From positions 1 to 5,214 of the forward strand of contig CAJWLY010000109.1 of NCBI GenBank assembly GCA_913043155.1: 5,214 nt of DNA, in the 5' to 3' direction. Under the pieces are notes generated by a model that was not told the origin of the DNA, made no database searches, and worked only from the letters and a program-made list of their open reading frames with translations. How positions within the stretch are numbered: the stretch's first letter is position 1; every line of letters starts with the position of its first letter. The stretch is from an uncultured Nitrospinaceae bacterium. Lineage in GTDB: Bacteria; Nitrospinota; Nitrospinia; Nitrospinales; VA-1. This document shows positions 1 to 5,214 of the stretch, piece by piece. A program made the translations under genes and the position numbers.

Positions 1-29
1 TTGCCGCAACAGGACCTTGGTTCGTCCAT
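1..29 (-). CDS. Probable start of a third gene after the anti-sigma (partial)
   Basis: An ATG at 27-29 opens a frame reading MDEPRSCCG to the window edge. It is preceded by an AGAAGGG purine-rich stretch about 8 bases upstream, a good Shine-Dalgarno sequence at good spacing. It begins 36 bases after the anti-sigma stop, with no terminator between them, so it would be co-transcribed with the sigma/anti-sigma pair. The adjacent cysteines at residues 7-8 are the only distinctive trait, and nine residues do not identify a family. By analogy with other ECF/zinc anti-sigma operons it may be a target gene of the sigma factor. That is inference, and the frame could still be a chance start. Confidence 0.35.
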
Positions 30-65
30 AGGTTGGACCCTTCTAAAATATATGCCCGATCCGAT

Positions 66-341
66 TCAACCCGGGTGTTTGAGATTATTTTTTATTCTGG
101 TTTTTGCTTCGGGACTCAGGGTTCCTTCGGGTTGTGGGGGGGAGTCCTCTCGGCCCAATTCCCGGGCCAAACGCGCCAGGACTTCCAGTTGGACTTTATA
201 ATGCTGGCAAACTTTACACATCGCCAAGTGGATTCTGGCCCGCCAATATTTTCCAGAGGATACCCGGTGATCCATCATCTCGGAGATGATGGGGGAAGTG
301 TCCCGGCAGGTCATGCGAAACCATTTCAGTATGAATTGCAT
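66..341 (-). CDS. Small soluble zinc-finger (zf-HC2-type) anti-sigma factor, 91 aa
   Basis: This is the predicted partner of the ECF sigma factor encoded immediately upstream; it would bind the sigma in the cytoplasm and hold it inactive. The sequence shows the zinc-associated anti-sigma pattern: Cys12, then His38-X3-Cys42-X2-Cys45 (motif HLAMCKVC), inside a helical segment at about residues 11-60. A charged, proline-containing linker follows, then a C-terminal LSPEAKTRIKNNLK helix of a kind I recall in short zf-HC2 proteins next to similar sigma factors. No transmembrane helix or periplasmic domain is present, unlike RseA-type anti-sigmas, so any signal is probably sensed inside the cell through zinc or thiols. 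The ATG at 341 lies 18 bases after the sigma stop with only a partial GGA ribosome site; Met10 is an alternative start that keeps all zinc ligands. Function is inferred from motif and context. Confidence 0.8.
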   Translation of the reverse strand: MQFILKWFRMTCRDTSPIISEMMDHRVSSGKYWRARIHLAMCKVCQHYKVQLEVLARLARELGREDSPPQPEGTLSPEAKTRIKNNLKHPG

Positions 342-359
342 TAGGATCCAAAAATATAA

Positions 360-923
360 TCAGGTTTTATTGAACCAGTGGACATCTAGGCATTTTTTGA
401 GCTGATTGCGGGCCCTATGCATGATGACCCACAGATTGGTCGGTTTCACGTTGAATTCATTACAGATTTCCTTTGAGGAAAGCCCCTCGATTTCCTTGAG
501 AACGAAAACCTGGCGAAACTTGCTTGATAGCCGATTCATGCACCCATTGAGGGTTGCGATCAATTGCGTATTTTCGGCGGCTTTTTCCGGATCGAGTCTC
601 CAGTCCCGCGGTGCTTGTTTCCACTGTCCGTCCGGGTGGTATGCAAGGGGGTCGGGATCGTCCCCCGGTAGAAGATCGAAGGATCGATATCTTTTGGTTC
701 GGCGGAAGTGATCGAAAATTTTGTGTTTGAGGATGCCGAACAGCCAGCTTTTTTCCGAAGATCGGCCCTTGAAGGATTTGCTAGCCTCAAGCGCTGCGAC
801 AAAAGTACTCTGGACAATTTCTTCCGCCGCGTCGGCATCCCTCACTCGAACCAGGGTATAACGGTACATGGTGTCGCCATACCGATCTACCCAAAGATCG
901 CTGTCTAGATTTTCTTTGCTCAT
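360..923 (-). CDS. ECF-type sigma-70 family RNA polymerase sigma factor, about 187 aa
   Basis: This is an alternative sigma factor that would direct RNA polymerase to a stress regulon. Counting from the chosen ATG at 923, region 2 spans about residues 9-78, with DADAAEEIVQSTFVAALE and SWLFGILKHKIFDHFRR matching the sigma2 helices. An acidic linker (about 79-118) follows. Region 4 spans about 120-180, with LSSKFRQVFVLKEIEGLS, then KEICNEFNVKPTNLWVIMHR and RARNQLKKCL forming the helix-turn-helix. The TNLWV-x-x-HRAR signature and terminal WF resemble a sigma subgroup usually encoded beside a small zf-HC2 protein, exactly as here. The frame extends upstream to an ATG at 953 and a TTG at 959, but those starts lack a ribosome site and add a proline-rich tail atypical of ECF factors. 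I therefore prefer 923, although its own ribosome site (GAGA) is poor. Cysteines lie at 128, 154 and 178. The regulon is unknown. Confidence 0.92.
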   Translation of the reverse strand: MSKENLDSDLWVDRYGDTMYRYTLVRVRDADAAEEIVQSTFVAALEASKSFKGRSSEKSWLFGILKHKIFDHFRRTKRYRSFDLLPGDDPDPLAYHPDGQWKQAPRDWRLDPEKAAENTQLIATLNGCMNRLSSKFRQVFVLKEIEGLSSKEICNEFNVKPTNLWVIMHRARNQLKKCLDVHWFNKT

Positions 924-974
924 TTCTCGTCGAAATATGGTGGGAGGGGGCATCGGCAATCAATTTCACTGGTT

Positions 975-988
975 CGGAAGAAATTCCG
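975..988. promoter_or_regulatory. Inverted repeat in the sigma-factor leader, possible operator or small hairpin
   Basis: A perfect 5-base inverted repeat (CGGAA, 4-base gap, TTCCG) lies between the predicted promoter and the sigma start codon. It would sit in the first bases of the transcript, so it could be a repressor half-site pair or a weak hairpin. With only five paired bases it may be chance. Confidence 0.2.
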
Positions 989-998
989 CCGAGAATGG

Positions 999-1027
999 AT
1001 GATAGCGAGATCAACTTTACTTCACAA
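999..1027 (-). promoter_or_regulatory. Candidate sigma-70 promoter for the sigma/anti-sigma operon
   Basis: On the minus strand TTGTGA (1022-1027; four of six matches to TTGACA) and TATCAT (999-1004; five of six matches to TATAAT) are separated by exactly 17 bases. Transcription would begin near 992, giving a leader of about 70 bases before the preferred sigma start at 923. The element lies in the gap after the dioxygenase stop at 1036, where no terminator is visible, so read-through from the upstream operon is also possible. I see no clear ECF-type GGAAC/GTC pair that would show autoregulation. Confidence 0.45.
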
Positions 1028-1035
1028 TATTTTTT

Positions 1036-1998
1036 CTATTTTTTCACCCAGGCTCTCTCCAGGGAGCGCCGAAGAATACCGTTTTCTCCGGCCCGTTTTT
1101 CTTCCACTGAAATAGAGTCTGGATAATCCGTGAAACATTCCCGATCATGGAGAATCTGGCTGTCATAGGCCACTAATATTTGACCTTCCTTTAGCCGATG
1201 CTTTATTTGAAATTCCGACATGTTCAACGTGGCGTCCAGAGCATCCAAGGCATGTATCTGTTTATCTGTTAAAGGCTGTTTGGCCTTTAAGTGGGCAGAT
1301 TCCAAATAGGTCCTTAAATATCTGAACATGGGCTCGCCGTTATTGGTATAGCTTATGATCGGCGCTTGATATAATTCGCTTGAGATTCCACGATATTCCC
1401 ACCAAAAATTTTCTTTCAAAACAGCTAGTTCATCGGGGGCTTTTTTCTCAAGGAAATCATGTACAGAAAGTGCGCTGACGATGATATTTTCACCGCCAAT
1501 CATGGCCGGAAAAACACAACCGACTACCAGATATTGCCAGGGCAACGGTGTGTTGACATTGTCCGTATGAATGGCTCCACTTTCATGAGTCTGGTGGTAA
1601 CGGACGCCATCTTTTATTCGCTTGGTTTTATCTCGGTCGTAAATGTGGATGAGACGCGTTCCAGATTGGTCTTGAACTAAAGGAGTTCCCAGTAAATTTG
1701 AAATTATCCAGCAATACATTTGAATTTCATTGTAATCAAGCCCTTCAATCGGTTCCAGAACAACAAACCTTTGCCCATGCTCAATTTCTTCCCGACACAT
1801 CTCCAGTTCGCTCTCGAATTTCGGAAAATCTGATTTTGAGATAATGAAATTTCTTATTTGATTTAACTCGCCCAGGTTCTGGATGTAATATTTAAATTGT
1901 TCTTCTGCTTCAGGAGAAAACTTAAAAAACACTCTTTCCAGATCTAGGTTCGAAGCGTTCCATCTCCCATGCTCGCTGGTTTGCTGGTTCATGTTCAT
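1036..1998 (-). CDS. TauD/TfdA-like Fe(II)/2-oxoglutarate-dependent dioxygenase, 320 aa
   Basis: This predicted cytoplasmic oxygenase would couple decarboxylation of 2-oxoglutarate to oxidation of an organic substrate. The iron-binding facial triad is visible: His144-Thr-Asp146 in the SGAIHTDN segment, and a distal His284 in ILHDRECF. The co-substrate-binding arginine is probably Arg310 or Arg311, within a C-terminal LRRSLERAW motif that matches the R-x-L-x-R-x-W ending of TauD relatives. The intermediate GGENIIVSALSVHDFLEKKAP and FWWEYRG segments also fit the family, and the length is usual. The first 75 or so residues are acidic, helical and less family-like. No signal peptide or membrane segment is seen. 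The start is set by an AAAGGAG ribosome site 5 bases upstream; the second ATG two codons later is less well placed. It follows the stress-protein gene by 10 bases. The substrate cannot be read from sequence; taurine is not implied. Confidence 0.82.
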   Translation of the reverse strand: MNMNQQTSEHGRWNASNLDLERVFFKFSPEAEEQFKYYIQNLGELNQIRNFIISKSDFPKFESELEMCREEIEHGQRFVVLEPIEGLDYNEIQMYCWIISNLLGTPLVQDQSGTRLIHIYDRDKTKRIKDGVRYHQTHESGAIHTDNVNTPLPWQYLVVGCVFPAMIGGENIIVSALSVHDFLEKKAPDELAVLKENFWWEYRGISSELYQAPIISYTNNGEPMFRYLRTYLESAHLKAKQPLTDKQIHALDALDATLNMSEFQIKHRLKEGQILVAYDSQILHDRECFTDYPDSISVEEKRAGENGILRRSLERAWVKK

Positions 1999-2003
1999 AG
2001 CTT

Positions 2004-2010
2004 CTCCTTT
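2004..2010 (-). promoter_or_regulatory. Ribosome binding site overlapping the upstream stop codon
   Basis: AAAGGAG lies 5 bases before the dioxygenase ATG, and its first two bases belong to the TAA stop (2009-2011) of the stress-protein gene. Ribosomes ending the upstream gene would sit directly on this site, which suggests translational coupling and a fixed ratio of the two products. Confidence 0.75.
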
Positions 2011-3721
2011 ACCGTTCTATGTCCGAGTTGAAATTTTTGTCAGAAGACAATTCATTAAGGTTTAATACTTCATTTAAAAAATCTAGCGTGATGGTGGAGA
2101 TGTTGTGTGACCGGGCATTCTTTTCGATTCTGGCTTGGGCTTTTTGTCGAACGTGCCCCGGCGGAAAAATTTCCAGACGCTCTAAAGCCTTGTGGGTCCA
2201 TGCGAAATTTTTCGAATCGAAAGATGTCACTATAGAAACTCCTCCCTCTTCTTCGAAGTTCGTTGAAGTTTCTTTCTCTGTTATGGGCAATAATCTTTCG
2301 TTGGAAGCATTGCATACGCTACACTTAATGGTGCCTTCTCCCATCACGGTGCCACACGCAGTACATTTTATTTTGATTGTCGATTGGACTTTTCCTGTAT
2401 GAGCGGCCATCATTTTATTTTTCAGCATACCTGGATCTGCGGAAGCGTAGGGATCCGCGAGGTTTTCCATCTTCGCCTTTTCTTTTAATTGCTGGCCGAT
2501 TGCGCCCATGGCTTCCATGGACCCTGCTGGCAGGATGTTCTCACAAGCCTCGGTGATTAGGCTGGATGTAATCATGCTATGTCCCCTCTCCATGGCGTAG
2601 CGCAAAATAGCCGATGTTGCCATGGGGCGGACAAAACCGGGTATCTTTTCCAACCTCTCCTTGGCTTCGGCAGTCCACTCAATAATTTCCTCTGCGATCG
2701 TATCGATCTTAGGTTTGAACACTCTGCTGGATAAGTAGACATTACAGGGCACAAACCTGATCAGGTTTTCGGTATTCCCCCCAATATCCATTTCCGGAGC
2801 GCTGTGGACTCCTATCCGCCCCATGATCAGTAGGAAAGGATTCTCTTCACGGGTATATTGCAGGATTTTTTCGTAAACTTTTCCGTCCAGTAGGCGTATC
2901 GTACAACTCACACCCTCCTCTTCCGCAACCTTCTTGGAAACTTCAAGGTGAGCCTGATAAATTTTTGCCAGCCCCTTATCGATAATTTCTTCGTGTAGTT
3001 TTTCCTGTTGTTCTAACTTGAATACTTTACTGGCTTCCTTGGAAAGAACGCCGGCAAGGCTATTGAACATAGCGTAGTGAAAATACGGGTCAAAGGTGGC
3101 AATAATTTCCAGAGGGCGATTCCATAACTTAGCGAGCTCAATTCCGGTTTTAAGACCCCCGAAAGAGTGTCCGCTTCCATCAATGGCCACGACAATTTTT
3201 CCACTGGACGATCTTTCTGTATCCAGTTCGGGAAGATGTTTCACCAATAGAGTGTCCGTTTGGATCCGGCGAATCACTCTGTTAGTTACCGTGCCGATCT
3301 GGCTGTCCCGGACAGATCCCAGACCCATGATTCCCATGACGATCAAGTCATAGTCTGCTTCATTAATGTCTTTTACCAATTCGACCCAGTTCTTACCCTC
3401 CAGTGATTTGCCGAGGAACGGGATCCCCCGCTTCTTGCACTTGAGTTTAGGTATATCCAAATAAGAGTCTGTGATCACTTCCATCCCTTTGGTGATCAAT
3501 TGATCATGAATACTCCGTTGTTTTTCGAGTTCCTGTTCGTCCTGGTACTCTTCGGGCAGGCCACTTTCCATTTGGCGAAAACGGGTATCATGCATTTTGG
3601 CCGCGTAGACATGGCTTGCCACGATTCGGGACCCAAATTTTTGAGCTAAATCCAAGCCGATATCAATGCAGGCATTGGAATAATCTGAATTATCAATGGG
3701 TAAATAAATATTTTTAAACAT
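2009..3721 (-). CDS. Tandem universal stress protein with PCP_red - zinc ribbon - PCP_red C-terminal half, 570 aa
   Basis: Two UspA domains come first. Domain 1 (about 1-163) begins MFKNIYLPIDNSDYS and carries a complete nucleotide motif, Gly130-X2-Gly133-X9-Gly143-Thr144. Domain 2 (about 174-332) begins KIVVAIDGSGHS and has Gly301-X2-Gly304-X9-Gly314-Gly315-Asn316, nearly canonical, so ATP binding is plausible in both. Residues 346-395 (WTAEAKERLEKIPGFVR and the following YAMERGHSMIT) match the small PCP_red domain first named from the light-independent protochlorophyllide reductase B subunit. Residues 453-470 form a CX2C-X10-CX2C zinc ribbon. Residues 506-552 repeat the PCP_red pattern (WTHKALERLEIFPPGHVR, later STIT). 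No membrane segment is visible, so it is probably cytoplasmic. The start is secure from the classic Usp N-terminus, although the ribosome site is weak, so translation may depend on the gene 34 bases upstream. Its role is probably stress signalling; the job of the C-terminal half is unknown. Confidence 0.93.
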   Translation of the reverse strand: MFKNIYLPIDNSDYSNACIDIGLDLAQKFGSRIVASHVYAAKMHDTRFRQMESGLPEEYQDEQELEKQRSIHDQLITKGMEVITDSYLDIPKLKCKKRGIPFLGKSLEGKNWVELVKDINEADYDLIVMGIMGLGSVRDSQIGTVTNRVIRRIQTDTLLVKHLPELDTERSSSGKIVVAIDGSGHSFGGLKTGIELAKLWNRPLEIIATFDPYFHYAMFNSLAGVLSKEASKVFKLEQQEKLHEEIIDKGLAKIYQAHLEVSKKVAEEEGVSCTIRLLDGKVYEKILQYTREENPFLLIMGRIGVHSAPEMDIGGNTENLIRFVPCNVYLSSRVFKPKIDTIAEEIIEWTAEAKERLEKIPGFVRPMATSAILRYAMERGHSMITSSLITEACENILPAGSMEAMGAIGQQLKEKAKMENLADPYASADPGMLKNKMMAAHTGKVQSTIKIKCTACGTVMGEGTIKCSVCNASNERLLPITEKETSTNFEEEGGVSIVTSFDSKNFAWTHKALERLEIFPPGHVRQKAQARIEKNARSHNISTITLDFLNEVLNLNELSSDKNFNSDIER

Positions 3722-3755
3722 ATTTGATATCTTTTGGCCTTAGGATTGACAGTCG

Positions 3756-5000
3756 TTACTGTTTGTTTGATTCGCGCATGTCTTCGATGCTCGTCCACGT
3801 TAAATGTTTCTGGGCAACCAAAGGATAGATGGAAAACAGAGGCGTATTATAAGGAGCAAATGCAGCATCGTGAGCCGGCAACAGGCCGAGGTGGATATTG
3901 ACGAAGTTGAAGCTCAACCCCTCCATCCAGTCTTCCTTGGTGGTCTCGGCGTAAGCGGGCAATTTATCCGCCGCATGGGTGCGTATGAGCATTCCCCGCC
4001 CTCCCGCCAACCCGTAATCATTCAGGTCGGGTGCTCCCTCGACCAGCAACGACATAACCGATGCGTCGTACCAGATTTTAAAGTTGGTCACTACTTGAAG
4101 AAACGGTCCAATGGAAACCAATCGATCGAGCACGGTTAGTGGATAGACCTGTTCGGGGGGGGCTCCCGGCGAAGGACCCGTACCATCGAATTTGAACTCA
4201 GGTTCTTTGACCATAGAAACGGAGACAAACAATAGATTGGGGTCGTCCATGGAAATATCAAGAACTTCCCCATCATAATAGCTGACAAGCTTGTCCACTT
4301 CGTAGGACAAGGGAAACGAGTATCCCATCTTGGAATAATAAATCCGCAATCCCCCCTCCAGCGGTTCGTCGAACTTGCGGGTGATTTTTAAATCAAAAGG
4401 CAACATTAAATGAAATCCGTTTACCCTCGAGTTCATAAAAGGTGGGCAGGATCCTGAAAATTCTCTTTGGATGGCTATATTGTCCGGATCAAATTTTCGT
4501 GGCCCACCCCCGAAGTGCTGGGCTGTCCGGGCTGTATTGCTCACAACGAATTTGTTCTGGTAATAGGTCGAGGCCCGTTTCGGGGCAATATCAAGGAAAT
4601 ATTCGGGGGCATCGCATTGCACAATCAAACTTTGTTTATCTTGAAAGTCGTAGCGGGGCGGAGGGTGCATAGCCTTCTTGTATATATCCAGCTCCGCCTC
4701 GGTTTTCTTAATCTCGTAATCGAGGTTTTGGGCCAATTGAGGATCGTTATAAACGGTTTTGTCCAGAAGGCCCCTCGCTTTTCGCATCCACTCGATTTTC
4801 ATGCCATGCCGTTTCGGCTCATTGACCATTACCTTCAAGGTGCTCATGATCAAATTGAATTGTTCCTCCGGCATCAGGCCTAACTCGTCAAGGTCCTGTT
4901 CGTTCATCAGGGTCAGGGCTAATGGGCCGAAAGCTTCCTCATTGCGAAGGCACAAACCCATCAAATAATTGAAGTAGGCACGAGCTTCTTTCTTGTTCAT
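3756..5000 (-). CDS. Uncharacterised 414-aa cytoplasmic protein, first gene of the three-gene operon
   Basis: I do not recognise this protein with confidence. Residues 1-60 are helical and acidic. Residues 65-111 look like a charged helix or short coiled coil (KKTEAELDIYKKAM). From about 120 the chain becomes beta-rich with aromatic and proline-glycine turns, including GSCPPFMNSRVNGFHLMLPFDL (about 183-204), a proline-rich loop at 273-285, and a C-terminal APYNTPLFSIYPLVAQKH (382-399). The CPPF...GF...P-D segment and the terminal P-x-x-TPLF-x-IYP segment faintly recall DUF6065-like beta-fold proteins of unknown function; this is memory-based and weak. There is no signal peptide or membrane helix, and the three cysteines (17, 129, 185) form no motif. 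The ATG at 5000 has a strong AGGAGA ribosome site 5 bases upstream. Close spacing links it to the stress protein and dioxygenase. Unbroken reading, good codon texture and operon context make it a real gene. Confidence 0.85.
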   Translation of the reverse strand: MNKKEARAYFNYLMGLCLRNEEAFGPLALTLMNEQDLDELGLMPEEQFNLIMSTLKVMVNEPKRHGMKIEWMRKARGLLDKTVYNDPQLAQNLDYEIKKTEAELDIYKKAMHPPPRYDFQDKQSLIVQCDAPEYFLDIAPKRASTYYQNKFVVSNTARTAQHFGGGPRKFDPDNIAIQREFSGSCPPFMNSRVNGFHLMLPFDLKITRKFDEPLEGGLRIYYSKMGYSFPLSYEVDKLVSYYDGEVLDISMDDPNLLFVSVSMVKEPEFKFDGTGPSPGAPPEQVYPLTVLDRLVSIGPFLQVVTNFKIWYDASVMSLLVEGAPDLNDYGLAGGRGMLIRTHAADKLPAYAETTKEDWMEGLSFNFVNIHLGLLPAHDAAFAPYNTPLFSIYPLVAQKHLTWTSIEDMRESNKQ

Positions 5001-5005
5001 GGTCT

Positions 5006-5011
5006 TCTCCT
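5006..5011 (-). promoter_or_regulatory. Strong ribosome binding site fixing the start of the 414-aa protein
   Basis: AGGAGA is placed 5 bases before the ATG at 4998-5000. It is the best Shine-Dalgarno match among the genes of this operon together with that of the dioxygenase, and it supports this start over internal methionines. Confidence 0.7.
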
Positions 5012-5029
5012 AAATTTGCTCCCAAAGGT

Positions 5030-5044
5030 TTTCAACTTTTGAAA
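5030..5044. promoter_or_regulatory. Inverted repeat upstream of the operon, possible operator
   Basis: TTTCAA and TTGAAA form a perfect 6-base inverted repeat around a 3-base centre, 30 bases before the first gene. Its position between any promoter and the ribosome site would suit a repressor site. The repeat is AT-rich and short, so it could be chance. I could not find a convincing -35/-10 pair in 5012-5111. A TACTAG-like -10 around 5073-5078 lacks a matching -35, so the operon promoter is unassigned; it may need an activator or another sigma factor, or lie beyond the edge. Confidence 0.2.
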
Positions 5045-5111
5045 TTAAAAATCACCCTTCCACCCTGGGGTTCTAGTATTTTTTATTCACTCTCAGCGCG
5101 GATTATCCTGA

Positions 5112-5214
5112 TCAGTGCCAGTTTTCATTCTTCTCTTTTTTGAGCAAGCAAAACTCTTCCTCAGAGCGCATACCTTGTGGGTGAAAATTCTGGGATTTCA
5201 TTTTTAAGTCTTCC
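5112..5214 (-). CDS. Probable 3' end of an upstream gene, or a 29-codon small ORF
   Basis: An open frame enters from the right edge and ends at TGA 5112-5114. From an internal ATG at 5199-5201 it reads MKSQNFHPQGMRSEEEFCLL and then a charged, asparagine-rich tail ending in WH. The hydrophilic, glutamate- and lysine-rich composition looks like a natural protein terminus, and the frame stays open through all remaining upstream bases. A GGAAG purine run 8 bases before the internal ATG would also allow an independent small protein. No family can be named. No terminator follows, so it may belong to the same transcript as the three-gene operon about 110 bases downstream. Confidence 0.35.
   Translation of the reverse strand, partial: EDLKMKSQNFHPQGMRSEEEFCLLKKEKNENWH

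Noticed and set aside
135..142. Run of G residues as a possible slippage or frameshift site
   Set aside because: It lies in the proline-containing linker of the anti-sigma, whose frame stays intact through to a family-like C-terminus, so no shift is needed.
33..344. Plus-strand open frames of 103 and 66 codons opposite the anti-sigma gene
   Set aside because: They are antisense shadows with arginine/proline/serine-rich, low-information translations and no ribosome site. The minus-strand frame has a clear zinc-finger motif and operon context.
924..959. Longer sigma factor starting at TTG 959 or ATG 953
   Set aside because: There is no ribosome site before either codon, and the added residues are a proline-rich stretch unlike ECF N-termini. 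This region is better explained as leader sequence, though the ATG at 953 cannot be fully excluded.
1020..1040. T-rich stretch after the dioxygenase stop as an intrinsic terminator
   Set aside because: On the coding strand it reads as A-rich rather than U-rich, and no GC-rich stem precedes it.
2537..2686. Reading the PCP_red match as evidence for bacteriochlorophyll synthesis or a phototroph
   Set aside because: Only the small C-terminal domain is present, fused to Usp domains, and no reductase core or pigment gene is nearby. The domain is known to occur outside phototrophs.
4467..4883. Plus-strand open frame of 138 codons inside the 414-aa gene, and a similar 127-codon frame at 2019-2402
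   Set aside because: Both lie wholly inside well-supported minus-strand genes, show no domain or translation signal and are explained by the codon bias of the opposite strand.
5098..5120. TGGCAC on the minus strand as a sigma-54 -24 element
   Set aside because: The matching TTGCA-type -12 element is missing at the required spacing, and the site falls at the end of the open frame ending at 5112.

Overview
The window reads almost entirely on the minus strand: five complete genes in two tandem groups, plus the probable edge of one more gene at each end. No rRNA, tRNA, CRISPR array, insertion sequence or phage module was seen. The protein types suggest a free-living Gram-negative, non-phototrophic bacterium: a tandem universal stress protein with PCP_red-type C-terminal domains, a TauD-like dioxygenase, and an ECF sigma factor with a small soluble zinc-finger anti-sigma. 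The overall flavour recalls Nitrospinota/Nitrospirota or sulfur- and ammonia-oxidising proteobacteria. That is an impression from protein style; no marker gene is present. Base composition looks moderate (high 40s % GC by eye, not counted), with no obvious foreign island.

Layout in the direction of transcription, from high to low coordinates. Positions 5112-5214 hold a short open frame running off the edge, probably the tail of an upstream gene or a 29-codon small ORF. About 110 bases of spacer follow (5001-5111). A likely three-gene operon comes next: a 414-aa cytoplasmic protein I do not recognise (3756-5000), a 570-aa universal stress protein with an unusual C-terminal half (2009-3721), and a 320-aa Fe(II)/2-oxoglutarate dioxygenase-like protein (1036-1998). 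The gaps are 34 and 10 bases. The ribosome binding site of the dioxygenase gene overlaps the stop codon of the stress-protein gene, so their translation is probably coupled.

A 112-base gap containing a sigma-70-like promoter and a small inverted repeat precedes the second group. That group is an ECF sigma factor (360-923) followed 18 bases later by a 91-aa zinc-binding anti-sigma candidate (66-341). After the anti-sigma there is a good ribosome binding site and an ATG at 29, so a third gene of this group probably starts at the left edge.

Working together: the sigma/anti-sigma pair looks like a stress- or metal/redox-responsive switch. Whether it controls the upstream three-gene operon cannot be decided here. 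The most notable item is the stress protein, whose order is Usp-Usp-PCP_red-zinc ribbon-PCP_red, with the two PCP_red-like segments visibly alignable to each other. Its partner genes are an unknown protein and a dioxygenase of unknown substrate, so the operon as a whole is a candidate uncharacterised stress or metabolic unit.
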